DNA from: Marinomonas sp. THO17
GTDB lineage: Bacteria > Pseudomonadota > Gammaproteobacteria > Pseudomonadales > Marinomonadaceae
NCBI RefSeq assembly: GCF_040436405.1
Contig: NZ_AP031575.1
Location: 1,878,501 to 1,942,500, forward strand
Length of the DNA: 64,000 bases
Direction: 5' to 3'
This document shows positions 8,560 to 16,985 of this stretch, in pieces (within the stretch, counting starts at the first letter, position 1; each line of letters begins with the position of its first letter). Under the pieces are notes generated by a model. It worked only from the letters and a program-made list of their open reading frames with translations, did not search any database and was not told the origin of the DNA. Made by a program: the position numbers and the translations under genes.

Positions 8560-9312
8560 ATGGAATCCCCACTTATCAGCTTCAAAGAAGCGGAACATTT
8601 AATAGAAAGAAATAATGTCCAGTCATGGAAAAAACAGGTAGTTGAGCAAGTTAAAAGCAGAATTTTGAACAAGGACTACCCCTGCATTTTTACAAAATCT
8701 GCTTACGATCATGATCATATTATGATTAATTTTATAAATGATCCATTCAGCGAAGACGATCTAAATAGATCATTCGTTGCTATTAATGAATTCATTACTT
8801 TAATCAATAATACACGTAATAAACAATCAGCTTCTATGAAAACTTTATTACTGTGTATTGATTGCAATGAAATGGGGGCAGACGACGAACCTAAAGCAGT
8901 TTGGCACTTATTAAATGGATTTCTTCGTTTAGATTCTTCTGCTTGGCCGATGGATGTACCTACAGATCCAGAAAATGAAGAGTGGGCATATTCTCTCTTG
9001 GGAAAACGAGCTTTTATTACGGCTTTAACTCCAAGCCATAAGAAGCGGCATAGTCGAAATATTGGTTCCCATATGGTTCTTCTTTTCCAGTTACGAGACG
9101 GAATTGAGCATGTCGCTCCATATAACGCTAAAGGGGATAATATACGTGAGTTAATAAGACAGCGTATCGAAGCCTATGATGATGTTCCTTTAGCCCCAGA
9201 TATGACCACTCATGGGGATGGGGGTAATAAGGATTGGACTCAGTACTGGCTAGGAGATAGCATGGAAAGCCATACAGGGAAATGTCCATTACATGATAAA
9301 TATGGAGAGTAA
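8560..9312 (+). CDS. YqcI/YcgG-family protein, candidate heme-dependent N-oxygenase
   Basis: A 250-residue soluble protein. The N-terminal DYPCIFTKSAYDHDHIMINF matches the YPCxF entry motif of the YqcI/YcgG family, and the C-terminal part NIRELIRQRIEAYDDVPLAP followed by DWTQYWLGDSME matches the IRxRIxxYD and WxQYxL motifs. Characterised members are RohS (2-aminoimidazole to azomycin) and GntA (N-hydroxylation in guanitoxin biosynthesis), both heme-dependent N-oxygenases. An amine, guanidine or imidazole N on the product of the upstream PLP enzymes would be the natural target. Heme binding itself cannot be read from sequence with certainty. Starts after AAGGAG, 26 bases past the previous stop. 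Confidence 0.72.
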   Translation: MESPLISFKEAEHLIERNNVQSWKKQVVEQVKSRILNKDYPCIFTKSAYDHDHIMINFINDPFSEDDLNRSFVAINEFITLINNTRNKQSASMKTLLLCIDCNEMGADDEPKAVWHLLNGFLRLDSSAWPMDVPTDPENEEWAYSLLGKRAFITALTPSHKKRHSRNIGSHMVLLFQLRDGIEHVAPYNAKGDNIRELIRQRIEAYDDVPLAPDMTTHGDGGNKDWTQYWLGDSMESHTGKCPLHDKYGE

Positions 9313-9316
9313 AATA

Positions 9317-10243
9317 ATGACGGCCAGCGCTTATTCAAAACGCTTGTTTAACGTAACTATAGCTGATTGGATACTGCTGGCTGTTGCTATGGTTTGGGGC
9401 TCTAGCTATCCCGCTGTTAAGTTTGTTTTAGACTATTCTGATGTAATGACATTTATCTTTATTCGGTTTAGCTTAACGGCTGTGATAATGCTACCCGTTG
9501 TTACAAAAAGCCTCTGCCATAATACTAAAGCAACATTAAGCGTTGGCTCTATTTTAGGCGTTTTACTGTTTCTTATTTTCTTATCTGAAACGGCAGGAGT
9601 ACAAAGAACAACGGCGGTAAACGCGGCCTTCTTCATTAGCTTATGCGTCCTATTCACCCCCATACTAGAGTCGATAATAGCTAAAACATTCCCTCGACTA
9701 GGATTAATATTCGCCTGCTCATTAAGCTGCATTGGGGCTGGTTTAATGGGAGTGAATGATGACTACCATTTTCAATTAATGGAAGGAGATTTAATTATTC
9801 TCTTGGCTGCTTTTCTACGTTCAGTGGGCGTCATAACCACTAAACAGCTAATGCAGGAGAAAAAGTTAGACTCTGGGGCAGTCACTTTTATTCAGATGCT
9901 CGTAGTCGCGTTAATTGCAGGGAGTTGGCTATTAACATCTAAACATGGCTTCTCAGTACCATCCCATATGAGTTTTTGGTTAGTCACACTATATTTAGCG
10001 TTATTTTGTACTTTATTAGCTTTTTACCTACAAACTCACATGATCCGAGAAACATCCCCAACTCATGTAATCCTAATTATGGGCACAGAACCAATATTTG
10101 GTGCTTTATTTGCAATTATCCTTCTACAAGAAGCTCTTACTTTTATCCAGTTAATTGGAGGCTCTCTAATTATAGTGGCAACTTATTGGGGGATTATACA
10201 TCAACAAAAACATAAGATAACGGCTCCTAATGAACAAATATAG
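9317..10243 (+). CDS. EamA/DMT-family membrane exporter
   Basis: A 308-residue integral inner-membrane protein with about ten spans arranged as two EamA repeats. The motif WGSSYPAVKF in the first span and HVILIMGTEPIFGALFAIILL in the last repeat (the family's P-V/T-E-P-V/I signature, quoted here as two parts HVILIMGTEP and IFGALFAIILL) are typical of the drug/metabolite transporter superfamily. I chose the Met at 9317 because GGAGAG lies 7 bases before it; an upstream in-frame Met at 9293 would overlap the previous gene by 20 bases. As last gene of the run it is likely the exporter, or self-protection pump, for the cluster's product. Confidence 0.85.
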   Translation: MTASAYSKRLFNVTIADWILLAVAMVWGSSYPAVKFVLDYSDVMTFIFIRFSLTAVIMLPVVTKSLCHNTKATLSVGSILGVLLFLIFLSETAGVQRTTAVNAAFFISLCVLFTPILESIIAKTFPRLGLIFACSLSCIGAGLMGVNDDYHFQLMEGDLIILLAAFLRSVGVITTKQLMQEKKLDSGAVTFIQMLVVALIAGSWLLTSKHGFSVPSHMSFWLVTLYLALFCTLLAFYLQTHMIRETSPTHVILIMGTEPIFGALFAIILLQEALTFIQLIGGSLIIVATYWGIIHQQKHKITAPNEQI

Positions 10244-10251
10244 GCCTAAGG

Positions 10252-10587
10252 TGTATTAGTTCAGACAAGATCTGACACATCTTCTTGAAAAAGAGAGAGT
10301 TACCCGTTTTGATAAAGGTGTCGAATCTTTAACTCAAAACAAAAAAGAGGTAACTCTCATGCTTCATACTAACAACCCAATCATCAAACACAAAGCAGGT
10401 TTACTTAATCTTGCCGAAGAACTGGGTAACGTATCTAAAGCTTGTAAAGTCATGGGCGTATCAAGGGATACGTTTTATCGTTATCAAGAGCTGGCCGAAG
10501 AAGGCGGTATTGATGCGTTAATTGATAAATCCCGTCGAGCACCAAATCTAAAAAACTGAGTCAACGAAGAAACTGAGCAAGCCGTTA
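10252..10587 (+). mobile_element. IS481-family element, left-end remnant
   Basis: The left part of an IS481-type insertion sequence begins close to TGTATTAGTTCAGACAAGAT (about 10252), nine bases after the exporter stop, and continues to 10587 where an IS3 element has inserted. A few further codons resume at 11783 and run to about 11806, where the sequence switches to a PIN-domain remnant. The catalytic DDE part and the right end are lost, so the element cannot move by itself. It marks the downstream edge of the biosynthetic run. Confidence 0.75.
10359..10587 (+). pseudogene. IS481-family transposase N-terminal fragment
   Basis: The fragment starts MLHTNNPIIKHKAGLLNLAE and carries the helix-turn-helix SKACKVMGVSRDTFYRYQEL that opens IS481-family transposases. 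After RRAPNLKN an in-frame TGA at 10557 replaces what is normally an Arg codon; the frame then continues VNEETEQAV up to the IS3 insertion. After removing the IS3 element and one copy of its GTTA duplication, the frame resumes as IAYAIDY near 11783-11803 and then is lost. It therefore has three lesions: nonsense codon, insertion and deletion of the catalytic domain. Confidence 0.8.
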
Positions 10588-10656
10588 TGTCCACTTCCCC
10601 TAAACTGAGACAGACATAATTAGAGTTTTCTGTAATGATTAATACAGGAGACGACT

Positions 10657-10881
10657 ATGAAAAAATCACGTTACACAGAGACACAGATCATCGCGGTATT
10701 AAAAGAAGTGGATTCCGGAATGAAGGTAGAGGATGTATGCCGTCAGCATGGAATCAGCAGTGCAACCTATTACAATTGGAAATCCAAATATGGGGGGATG
10801 GAAGCCTCTGATGTGAAACGATTAAAAGAGCTCGAAGAAGAAAACGCTAAGCTTAAAAAATGTACGCGGATGTCAGTTTAG
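10657..10881 (+). pseudogene. IS3-family OrfA, frameshifted (copy 1)
   Basis: OrfA starts MKKSRYTETQIIAVLKEVDS and contains the HTH_Tnp_1 helix-turn-helix (VCRQHGISSATYYNW) and the start of the leucine-zipper region. A run of six A (10855-10860) replaces the seven A found in copy 2, so the frame shifts and ends after 74 residues as KKCTRMSV instead of continuing KKMYADVSLENHAIKELV to 89 residues. The oligomerisation segment and the programmed-frameshift region are therefore out of frame. Confidence 0.85.
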
Positions 10882-10921
10882 AAAATCATGCGATCAAGGA
10901 ATTAGTCGCAAAAAAGGGCTG

Positions 10922-11764
10922 GTGACAGCAGATAAACGAGATTGCGTTAGTGTATAGGTTGAAGCTGGTCTGAGTATTTTTAAGGCTTGTCAGTTTGTAA
11001 AGATTGGCCGTTCAACATTCTATCGCCCAGAGCGAGACTGGCGCAAAGCCGATGCTGCTGTCATTGAGGCCATTAATGCTGAACTGAAGAAATCTCCCAG
11101 AGCAGGATTCTGGAAGTGTTTTGGTCGTATGCGATTTAAGGGCTATCCGTTTAACCATAAGCGTGTTTATCGTGTGTACTGCCAGATGGGGCTGAATTTA
11201 AAACGCAGAACGAAGCGTATGCTTCCAAAACGCGTTGCACAACCGTTGGCAGTGTTAGACCAAGTGAACCACCAATGGGCACTGGATTTTATGCACGATA
11301 CTTTATACTGCGGCAAACGATTTAGAACACTTAATCTTGTCGATGAAGGGACACGAGAATGTTTGGCGATAGAAGTTGATACATCGCTTCCGGCTGAACG
11401 AGTGGTGCGCACTTTAGAACAGTTAAAAACAGAGCGTGGCTTACCTAATCAAATTCGAGTAGATAATGGCCCTGAGCTTATCTTAGCCAAGCTGACCGAC
11501 TGGTGTGAGGCGCATAATATCAACTTGGTTTATATCCAGCCTGGTAAGCCACAACAAAATGGTTTTGTTGAGCGTTTCAACGGTTCATTCCGTAGAGAAT
11601 TTCTTGATGCCTATCTGTTTGAGAGCCTTAGCCAAGTAAAAGAAATGGCTTGGTTCTGGCGATTGGATTACAACGAAGAACGAACACATGAAAGTTTGGG
11701 TAACCTGCCTCCGGCAGCTTACCGAGCAAAACTGGAAAACTCTAGTTTAGAACTGTGCCATTAA
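10922..11764 (+). pseudogene. IS3-family OrfB transposase with internal stop (copy 1)
   Basis: The rve-type DDE integrase domain is full length here: first Asp in WALDFMHD, second in RVDNGPEL, and Glu in NGFVERFNGSFRREF. However an in-frame TAG at 10955-10957 (TTG in copy 2) lies 11 codons into the frame, so a complete OrfA-OrfB fusion cannot be made. Translation could restart at the Met at 11129, giving 211 residues with the DDE triad but lacking the N-terminal HTH_21 region. It has the 70-base segment that copy 2 lacks. Confidence 0.85.
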
Positions 11765-11801
11765 TGGGGAAGTGGACAGTTATTGCTTACGCAATTGACT
11801 A

Positions 11802-12008
11802 CCTTTTGGCATTACAGCCATCCACCCTGATGAGTTCTTAAGTGACATGTTCGAATTAGATTCTGCAGCCTGTCTACTCGCAGCTCAACGACATAGAAAA
11901 TCTCTGAAAAATCCGCCTTTTAATTCAAATGAGTACTTGGACTGCCTACTCAAACAAAAGCTCCCATCATTCGTTAGCGATTTGAAAAAACTTTCATTTG
12001 CAATATAA
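11802..12008 (+). pseudogene. PIN-domain protein, C-terminal remnant
   Basis: A frame without a start, joined directly to the broken IS481 frame, reads PFGITAIHPDEFLSDMFELD and ends KLPSFVSDLKKLSFAI before TAA. The pattern (HPDEFL, a run of small and charged residues, then NPPFNSNEYLDCL and QKLPSFVSDL) matches the C-terminal end of PIN-domain ribonucleases of toxin-antitoxin type. The first two-thirds, with most catalytic acidic residues, are missing, so it is a dead fragment. No antitoxin gene is present. Confidence 0.55.
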
Positions 12009-12012
12009 ATTT

Positions 12013-12177
12013 CTACGCGGGACTCATATGAAACTTTCTAGCATTAAAAAGTATATAGATAGGGTAAAAACAGGGAAACTGGTCATTTGTTAAAGTTCCA
12101 AATTTCCCGCAGACTTGACAATACCCCTTCCACGAGCCGCCAACACCTTTTTGCCTTCCACTAATTTTTTTATTCAT
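12013..12177 (-). pseudogene. Small zinc-finger/HNH-like open frame, probable remnant
   Basis: A 54-residue minus-strand frame begins MNKKISGRQKGVGGSWKGYC and continues QVCGKFGTLTNDQFPC. The C-x-x-C followed by G-x-LTxD resembles the zinc knuckle that opens some HNH-type nucleases (usually LTxDHVPP), but the His is absent and the rest of the frame is unlike a nuclease. It lies between the PIN remnant and the tRNA. I take it as another truncated accessory gene; an expressed tiny protein is less likely. Confidence 0.3.
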
Positions 12178-12244
12178 AGATTAGTTCCAAGTATTATAGG
12201 CAATTTCAAAGAGTTGATATTTTTATTTCAATGACTGATAAAAA

Positions 12245-12321
12245 TGGCACGCCCGAAAGGATTTGAACCTTCGACCTTCGCCTCCGGAGGGCGACGCTCT
12301 ATCCAGCTGAGCTACGGGCGC
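12245..12321 (-). tRNA. tRNA-Arg (anticodon CCG)
   Basis: A full cloverleaf of 77 bases including encoded CCA can be folded on the minus strand. The 7-base acceptor stem is GCGCCCG with CGGGCGT (one G-T pair at its end); the D arm has GCTCAGCTGGATAGAGC, the anticodon stem TCGCC/GGCGA encloses CTCCGGA, giving anticodon CCG for codon CGG, and the T arm contains GGTTCAAATCC. Its 3' end points toward the mobile-element debris at 10252-12177, the usual side for tRNA-targeted integration. Confidence 0.95.
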
Positions 12322-12521
12322 ATAGTGAGCCATGATCGATGGACCAACGGCAAAAGAGTGTGCGTATTCTAAAGCAAATCCAGAAGTATTCCAGTGCTTA
12401 ATACCAGAAATAATCAGAGAATCCTCTCAGACAAATGATCCAGTACATTTACCTTATCGTAAAACTCACTGATAATGTCATTATCCTCTTCGAGTAAAGC
12501 CATTTAGGGACAACAAAGCTT

Positions 12522-12857
12522 ATGATGTTAACGAGATCTTCCACTCAGTTTAATCCGTTTCTTGTAACCGCATTGGTGTTATTTGCCTTTTTTGCCAGTA
12601 CGGAAGTATTTGCCGAAAGAACGGGGGACAAGGTATTCAATACTTTTTGCGTCGCCTGTCACCTTCATGGTGTTGCAGGCGCGCCACAGTTTGGTAATGC
12701 TCAAGATTGGCAAGCCAGAATGGAAAAAGGCATGCCAACCTTACTAAAGCATGCCATTGAAGGTTTTAATGCTATGCCACCACGAGGCATGTGTTCGAAT
12801 TGCAGTGACGATGAAATTCAGAGCGCCATTCAGTTTATGATAGACAATAGTCAATAA
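12522..12857 (+). CDS. Cytochrome c5 family periplasmic c-type cytochrome
   Basis: A 111-residue protein with a signal peptide (hydrophobic FLVTALVLFAFFAS, cleavage near VFA-ER at about residue 32). One heme c site CVACH lies near residue 43, and the axial Met is in NAMPPRGMCSNCSDDEI, the M-P-P-x-G signature of cytochrome c5, with the extra Cys pair C-S-N-C also common in c5. It is a small soluble periplasmic electron carrier. The gene stands alone; rep converges on it with a 10-base gap. Confidence 0.9.
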   Translation: MMLTRSSTQFNPFLVTALVLFAFFASTEVFAERTGDKVFNTFCVACHLHGVAGAPQFGNAQDWQARMEKGMPTLLKHAIEGFNAMPPRGMCSNCSDDEIQSAIQFMIDNSQ

Positions 12858-12867
12858 TAGACAATTG

Positions 12868-14916
12868 CTAATCATTCAACATGGCTTTGAGAGCGGACAG
12901 AGAAGCTTGACCACGCTCACGCTTGGCACTTTCGCCTTCGTCGCCTAGGCCTTCCCACACCAGATCGTCTTCCGGCAGCTCGTCCAAAAAGCGGCTCGGT
13001 AAACAATCAATCTCTTCACCGAACTGACGACGTTTGGCAGCTAAAGTAATACATAAGGTCTTCTTAGCACGGGTGATACCAACGTAAGCCAACCGACGTT
13101 CTTCTTCTATGTCATCATTTTCAATACTGTTACGATGCGGCAATAATTCTTCTTCACAACCAATCAAGAAAACGTGGGGATACTCCAATCCCTTCGACGC
13201 ATGCAATGTCAGCAATTGCACCTTGTCTTCGTCTTCCTCTTCTTCTTGTCGTTCTAACATATCGATCAGCAACAGCTTACTGATTGCCTGATCCAATTCA
13301 GCACTATCGTCGTCTTCCCAAGCCGACTCCATCATGCGTTGGATAGAATCGAGCAGGAAGCGCACATTTTCAATGCGCCGTTCCACTGCCTTGGTGGAGG
13401 CACTTTGTTCTTGAATCCAGCCATAATAATCCATGTCATGTATCATTTGCTCTATAACAGGAACAGGCGAAGCGCCTTGTAGCCTCTGTCTTAGAGTCGA
13501 CATCCAACGTTCAAAGTCTTGCAAGCTTTTCAAGGATCGACCGGTAACCGTTTCTTCCAATTCTTTATAACCCGATGCTTCAAACAAGCTGACTCCGCGC
13601 TCGGTGGCTAAGTTGCCCACTTTTTCCAAGGTAGCAGGTCCAATTTCACGACGCGGTAGGTTCACCACCCGCAAAAAGGCATTGTCATCCGCTGGATTCA
13701 CCAGTAAACGCAGGTACCCCATTAAATCTTTGATTTCCGCTCGTGAGAAAAACGATGTACCGCCATTCATCTTGTATGGAATACGATAAGCCTGCAGCTT
13801 TATTTCTAATAAACGTGCCTGATGATTACCACGATACAAAATAGCAAAGTCACGATAAGGAATGTCGTAACGTAAATGACGAGATTGAATTTCTGCCGCC
13901 ACTCGCTCCGATTCCGCGTCTTCATTACGCGTCACCATGACACGAATTTTATCCCCCAGTCCCAAGTCACTCCATAAAGACTTATCGTAAACGTGAGGGT
14001 TATTCGCAATGAGGGTGTTGGCCGCTTTTAGAATGGTCTTGGTAGAACGATAATTCTGTTCCAACTTTACCAATTTGAGATTAGGGTAATCCACCGACAA
14101 ACGCTCAAGGTTTTCTGGGCGCGCACCTCGCCAAGCATAAATAGACTGATCATCGTCTCCAACCAAAGTGAAACAACGACGAAAGCCCGCCAGCAATCGA
14201 ATCAACTCGTATTGACTGGCATTGGTATCCTGACACTCATCCACTAAGAGATATCGCACTTTATTTTGCCAGCGCTCACGCAGCTCATCGTCAGACATGA
14301 GTAAGCTAACGGGCAACAAAATCAAATCGTCAAAATCCACCGCATTATAAGCACGCAGATAACGCTGATATTGAGCGTACACTTGGGCTGCTAATAAATA
14401 CTCTTCGGTATCCGCATTAGTGACCGCTTCTTGTGGTGTGATGAGATCGTTTTTCCAATTGGAGATAGTATGCTGACAAAAAGCTGCCGAATCGGTTTGA
14501 CCATTAAATTCTTTGTCTAAAATTTCTTTCACCAAAGACAAAGAGTCCTGTGAGTCAAATAAAGTAAAACCTTCTTTTAAACCAACGCGGCGGTATTCTC
14601 GACGTAACATTCGCAGCCCAAGGTTGTGGAAAGTCGAAATACTTAGACCACGACTTTCTTCTTTCGCCAACATGCCCACCACACGTTCTTTCATTTCACG
14701 TGCTGCTTTGTTGGTAAAGGTCACCGCTATGATGCTACTTGCCTTGAATCCACAGGTTTGGATCAAATAAGCGATTTTCGTCGTGATAACGCTGGTTTTA
14801 CCCGAGCCCGCTCCAGCCAGCACCAGCAATGGCCCGTCGATCTGCTTAACCGCCTCAAGCTGACGCTCATTCAGGTTTCGCATGCGCTGCGAGATAGAAG
14901 GTAAAGGTTCACTCAT
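12868..14916 (-). CDS. rep: ATP-dependent DNA helicase Rep
   Basis: A 682-residue superfamily 1A helicase. Walker A is VLAGAGSGKTSVI (about residue 33), motif Ia is AVTFTNKAAREMKERV, Walker B is LLVDECQDTN, motif III is LVGDDDQSIYAWRGA, motif IV is LEQNYRSTK, and motif V/VI regions are LLTLHASKGLEY and AYVGITRAKKTL. Length and the short acidic C-terminus fit Rep (673 in E. coli) rather than UvrD (720). Rep moves 3' to 5' and clears protein roadblocks ahead of the replisome. The Met at residue 12 (RNLNERQ) aligns with the E. coli start, so the true protein may be 11 residues shorter; neither start has a strong ribosome site. Confidence 0.93.
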   Translation of the reverse strand: MSEPLPSISQRMRNLNERQLEAVKQIDGPLLVLAGAGSGKTSVITTKIAYLIQTCGFKASSIIAVTFTNKAAREMKERVVGMLAKEESRGLSISTFHNLGLRMLRREYRRVGLKEGFTLFDSQDSLSLVKEILDKEFNGQTDSAAFCQHTISNWKNDLITPQEAVTNADTEEYLLAAQVYAQYQRYLRAYNAVDFDDLILLPVSLLMSDDELRERWQNKVRYLLVDECQDTNASQYELIRLLAGFRRCFTLVGDDDQSIYAWRGARPENLERLSVDYPNLKLVKLEQNYRSTKTILKAANTLIANNPHVYDKSLWSDLGLGDKIRVMVTRNEDAESERVAAEIQSRHLRYDIPYRDFAILYRGNHQARLLEIKLQAYRIPYKMNGGTSFFSRAEIKDLMGYLRLLVNPADDNAFLRVVNLPRREIGPATLEKVGNLATERGVSLFEASGYKELEETVTGRSLKSLQDFERWMSTLRQRLQGASPVPVIEQMIHDMDYYGWIQEQSASTKAVERRIENVRFLLDSIQRMMESAWEDDDSAELDQAISKLLLIDMLERQEEEEDEDKVQLLTLHASKGLEYPHVFLIGCEEELLPHRNSIENDDIEEERRLAYVGITRAKKTLCITLAAKRRQFGEEIDCLPSRFLDELPEDDLVWEGLGDEGESAKRERGQASLSALKAMLND

Positions 14917-15084
14917 AATGACTCAACGTAAATGACTGACATACAAACCCACAGTGTAACCGACCTGCTCAGGAAGCTACAGCTACATAACCACTCTTAC
15001 ATAGTCACACTTAAATAGTTACTTTTAAATAGTTACTCTTTTTAAAAACTCTCTTTAGTAGAAAAGCCTAAAGCACATGTGAAA

Positions 15085-15993
15085 TTATTCCTTGCTAACC
15101 GGACGACGACTCCAATAACTGGCAAGCAAAGAACCTGAGATGTTGTGCCAAATGCTGAAAAGAGTGCCAGGAAGCGCAGCCATGGGCGTAAAAAATTTCA
15201 CCGCCAATGCTACCGCCAGACCTGAATTTTGCAATCCAACTTCAAAAGCGATGGTACGACATACACGAGCATCAAAGCCCAAGGCTTTTGTCACCCAATA
15301 GCCCAATACCAAACCGATACTGTTATGGATTATCACGGCCGCTGCCACGACCAAACCAATCTGCACAATTTTCGCAGCACTTAACGCAACCACAATGGCA
15401 ATGATAAGAACAATGGCAAACATAGAAACATAAGGAAATATGGGCTCCGCCTTACGAACCCAGTTTGGTAAAAAGGTATTAATTAAAACCCCAATGGCTA
15501 CGGGCAAGAGAACAATTTTAAATAAACTCATCAACATGGGCGCCACTGGAACATTAACACTTTGGCCTATCATCAGTGAGACAAGAAGTGGCGTCAGTAC
15601 CACACCCAGCAAAGTGGAAATGGCCGTCATAGAAATAGACAAGGCCGTATCTCCTTTCGCGAGATAGCACATAACATTCGAAGCGGTGCCACCCGCCACG
15701 CTACCAACCAATAACATACCGACTGTTAATTCGTTATCAAAACCAAACATTGTGGCCACACCGAAAGCCGCTATTGGCATGACTAAAAATTGTAACAACA
15801 CACCAACACCAACAGCTTTACCGTTTTTGACCACTTGCTTAAAATCTTTTGGACTTAACGTCAGCCCCATGGCCAACATAATAAGGGTTAACAAAGGAAG
15901 AATTTGAGATTTCAGATCAACAAACAAATGTGGCTGAAAAAACGCCCAAACTGAGAGCAACACCGCCCATAAGGGAAATAGCAGGATGACCAT
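15085..15993 (-). CDS. Bile acid:sodium symporter (BASS) family transporter
   Basis: A 302-residue inner-membrane protein with about nine or ten spans. Signatures of the BASS family are LTLIMLAMGLTLSPKDF near residue 38, and LLVGSVAGGTASNVMCYLAKGD near residue 95, here quoted as LLVGSVAGGTASN then VMCYLAKGD, plus AFEVGLQNSGLAVALA near residue 250, which includes the conserved E-x-G-x-Q-N sodium-site motif. It likely imports an organic anion with sodium; many bacterial members carry keto acids rather than bile acids. Monocistronic in appearance. The 168 bases upstream toward rep hold only short AT-rich repeats of the AAATAGTTACT type. Confidence 0.88.
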   Translation of the reverse strand: MVILLFPLWAVLLSVWAFFQPHLFVDLKSQILPLLTLIMLAMGLTLSPKDFKQVVKNGKAVGVGVLLQFLVMPIAAFGVATMFGFDNELTVGMLLVGSVAGGTASNVMCYLAKGDTALSISMTAISTLLGVVLTPLLVSLMIGQSVNVPVAPMLMSLFKIVLLPVAIGVLINTFLPNWVRKAEPIFPYVSMFAIVLIIAIVVALSAAKIVQIGLVVAAAVIIHNSIGLVLGYWVTKALGFDARVCRTIAFEVGLQNSGLAVALAVKFFTPMAALPGTLFSIWHNISGSLLASYWSRRPVSKE

Positions 15994-16145
15994 ATTACCA
16001 ACTCCATTTTTACAACATCATGCCAACACATGTCTGTCGTTTATTATCAAACGCCCAGCGCTTCCTTAAGAAAGCCGCTTGTCTAGCTAATCAAAACGAG
16101 GGAATGGAATTGTAATCAAATAAGGGGGATTAAAATAGCACTTCT

Positions 16146-16925
16146 TTAAAACGCAACAAGAAAGGAAACGCCCCATTCATTGGAAGAGTGGTTGGCTGTT
16201 TTTTCTCTTAAATCAGATCTTTCAGCCTCTTTTACAAACCAATATTTATAAAAGGGTTCAATCACAAAGCCACCCCCTTCTTGGTTTAGCAAACGTTTAA
16301 ATTTTAATGAAAAATGGTAACCTCGGCCATTAGATAAATCCGTTTCAATCACACGATAATTTTCCTCAGCAGACAAACGGGTTCGATTTCGCGCTATGAG
16401 TACAAGCTCGTATTCTATTCGCGCGCCCATCAACCAACCTGCTTCACTTTCTAGCGCCTGAAACTCAATACCAACTGGGTTGTAAAAATAAGTTTGCTGA
16501 CTTTTATATCCTTCAATCAGGGTCGAAGATACTCTATCTCTGGAATCTAATGTCGAACGTCGATAACCCAAGCCCAAATAAGGCGTTATTCGATACCCAT
16601 CAACCAAATACAAAGCTCGACCGATCATACTTCTAAAGTTAATAATGTCGTTATTCACTTGCTCTATTTTGCCAGCGCTTTTTTGCGTAATCTTGTCACC
16701 GGAATAGGCTAAATCCACCAACAAAACTGAAAAGCTGTGGTATGAAGAGTAACGGGCTTGCACACCAAACAGAAAGCCATATTGTTCGATATCGCCATGT
16801 TCACCGTACTCTAAATAAGATAGATTTGGCCCTAACTCCAAATCATAACCACGCGTATCCGCCAACACGGGCACAGACATAATCGGAATCAGCCAACTCA
16901 GTAATAGTATGCAGAGCCTCATCAT
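16146..16925 (-). CDS. Probable outer-membrane beta-barrel protein of unknown function
   Basis: A 259-residue protein with a signal peptide (MMRLCILLLSWLIPIMSVPV, cleavage after LADT or just before). The mature part alternates polar and aromatic residues, with many Tyr, Gly and Arg in strand-like patterns (PYLGLGYRRSTLDS, FSLKFKRLLNQ), and ends in Phe (FLVAF), as outer-membrane barrels do. I do not recognise a named family; it resembles generic outer-membrane beta-barrel domain proteins. It lies between yifB and the BASS carrier on the same strand, 60 bases downstream of yifB. Confidence 0.6.
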   Translation of the reverse strand: MMRLCILLLSWLIPIMSVPVLADTRGYDLELGPNLSYLEYGEHGDIEQYGFLFGVQARYSSYHSFSVLLVDLAYSGDKITQKSAGKIEQVNNDIINFRSMIGRALYLVDGYRITPYLGLGYRRSTLDSRDRVSSTLIEGYKSQQTYFYNPVGIEFQALESEAGWLMGARIEYELVLIARNRTRLSAEENYRVIETDLSNGRGYHFSLKFKRLLNQEGGGFVIEPFYKYWFVKEAERSDLREKTANHSSNEWGVSFLVAF

Positions 16926-16985
16926 AATTGATGCCCTTCTCGCTTCCTTACTGTATAACTATAAACCAAGCTGGTTAAAAAATAA

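Larger units (their letters stand above)
10588..11778 (+). mobile_element. IS3-family (IS407-group-like) insertion sequence, copy 1, inactive
   Basis: A 1191-base element bounded by perfect 13-base inverted repeats TGTCCACTTCCCC and GGGGAAGTGGACA. It is flanked by a 4-base direct duplication GTTA (10584-10587 and 11779-11782), the size usual for the IS407 group. It sits inside the IS481 transposase remnant. Internally it has two frames, OrfA and OrfB, in the IS3 arrangement, but both are broken (see the two pseudogene entries). It is nearly identical to the element at 53129-54250. Confidence 0.92.

Noticed and set aside
3206..12321. Direct repeat of the tRNA-Arg 3' end as an island attachment site
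   Set aside because: I searched by eye for the tRNA 3' sequence near 3.2-4.1 kb and found no matching copy, and no integrase gene is present.
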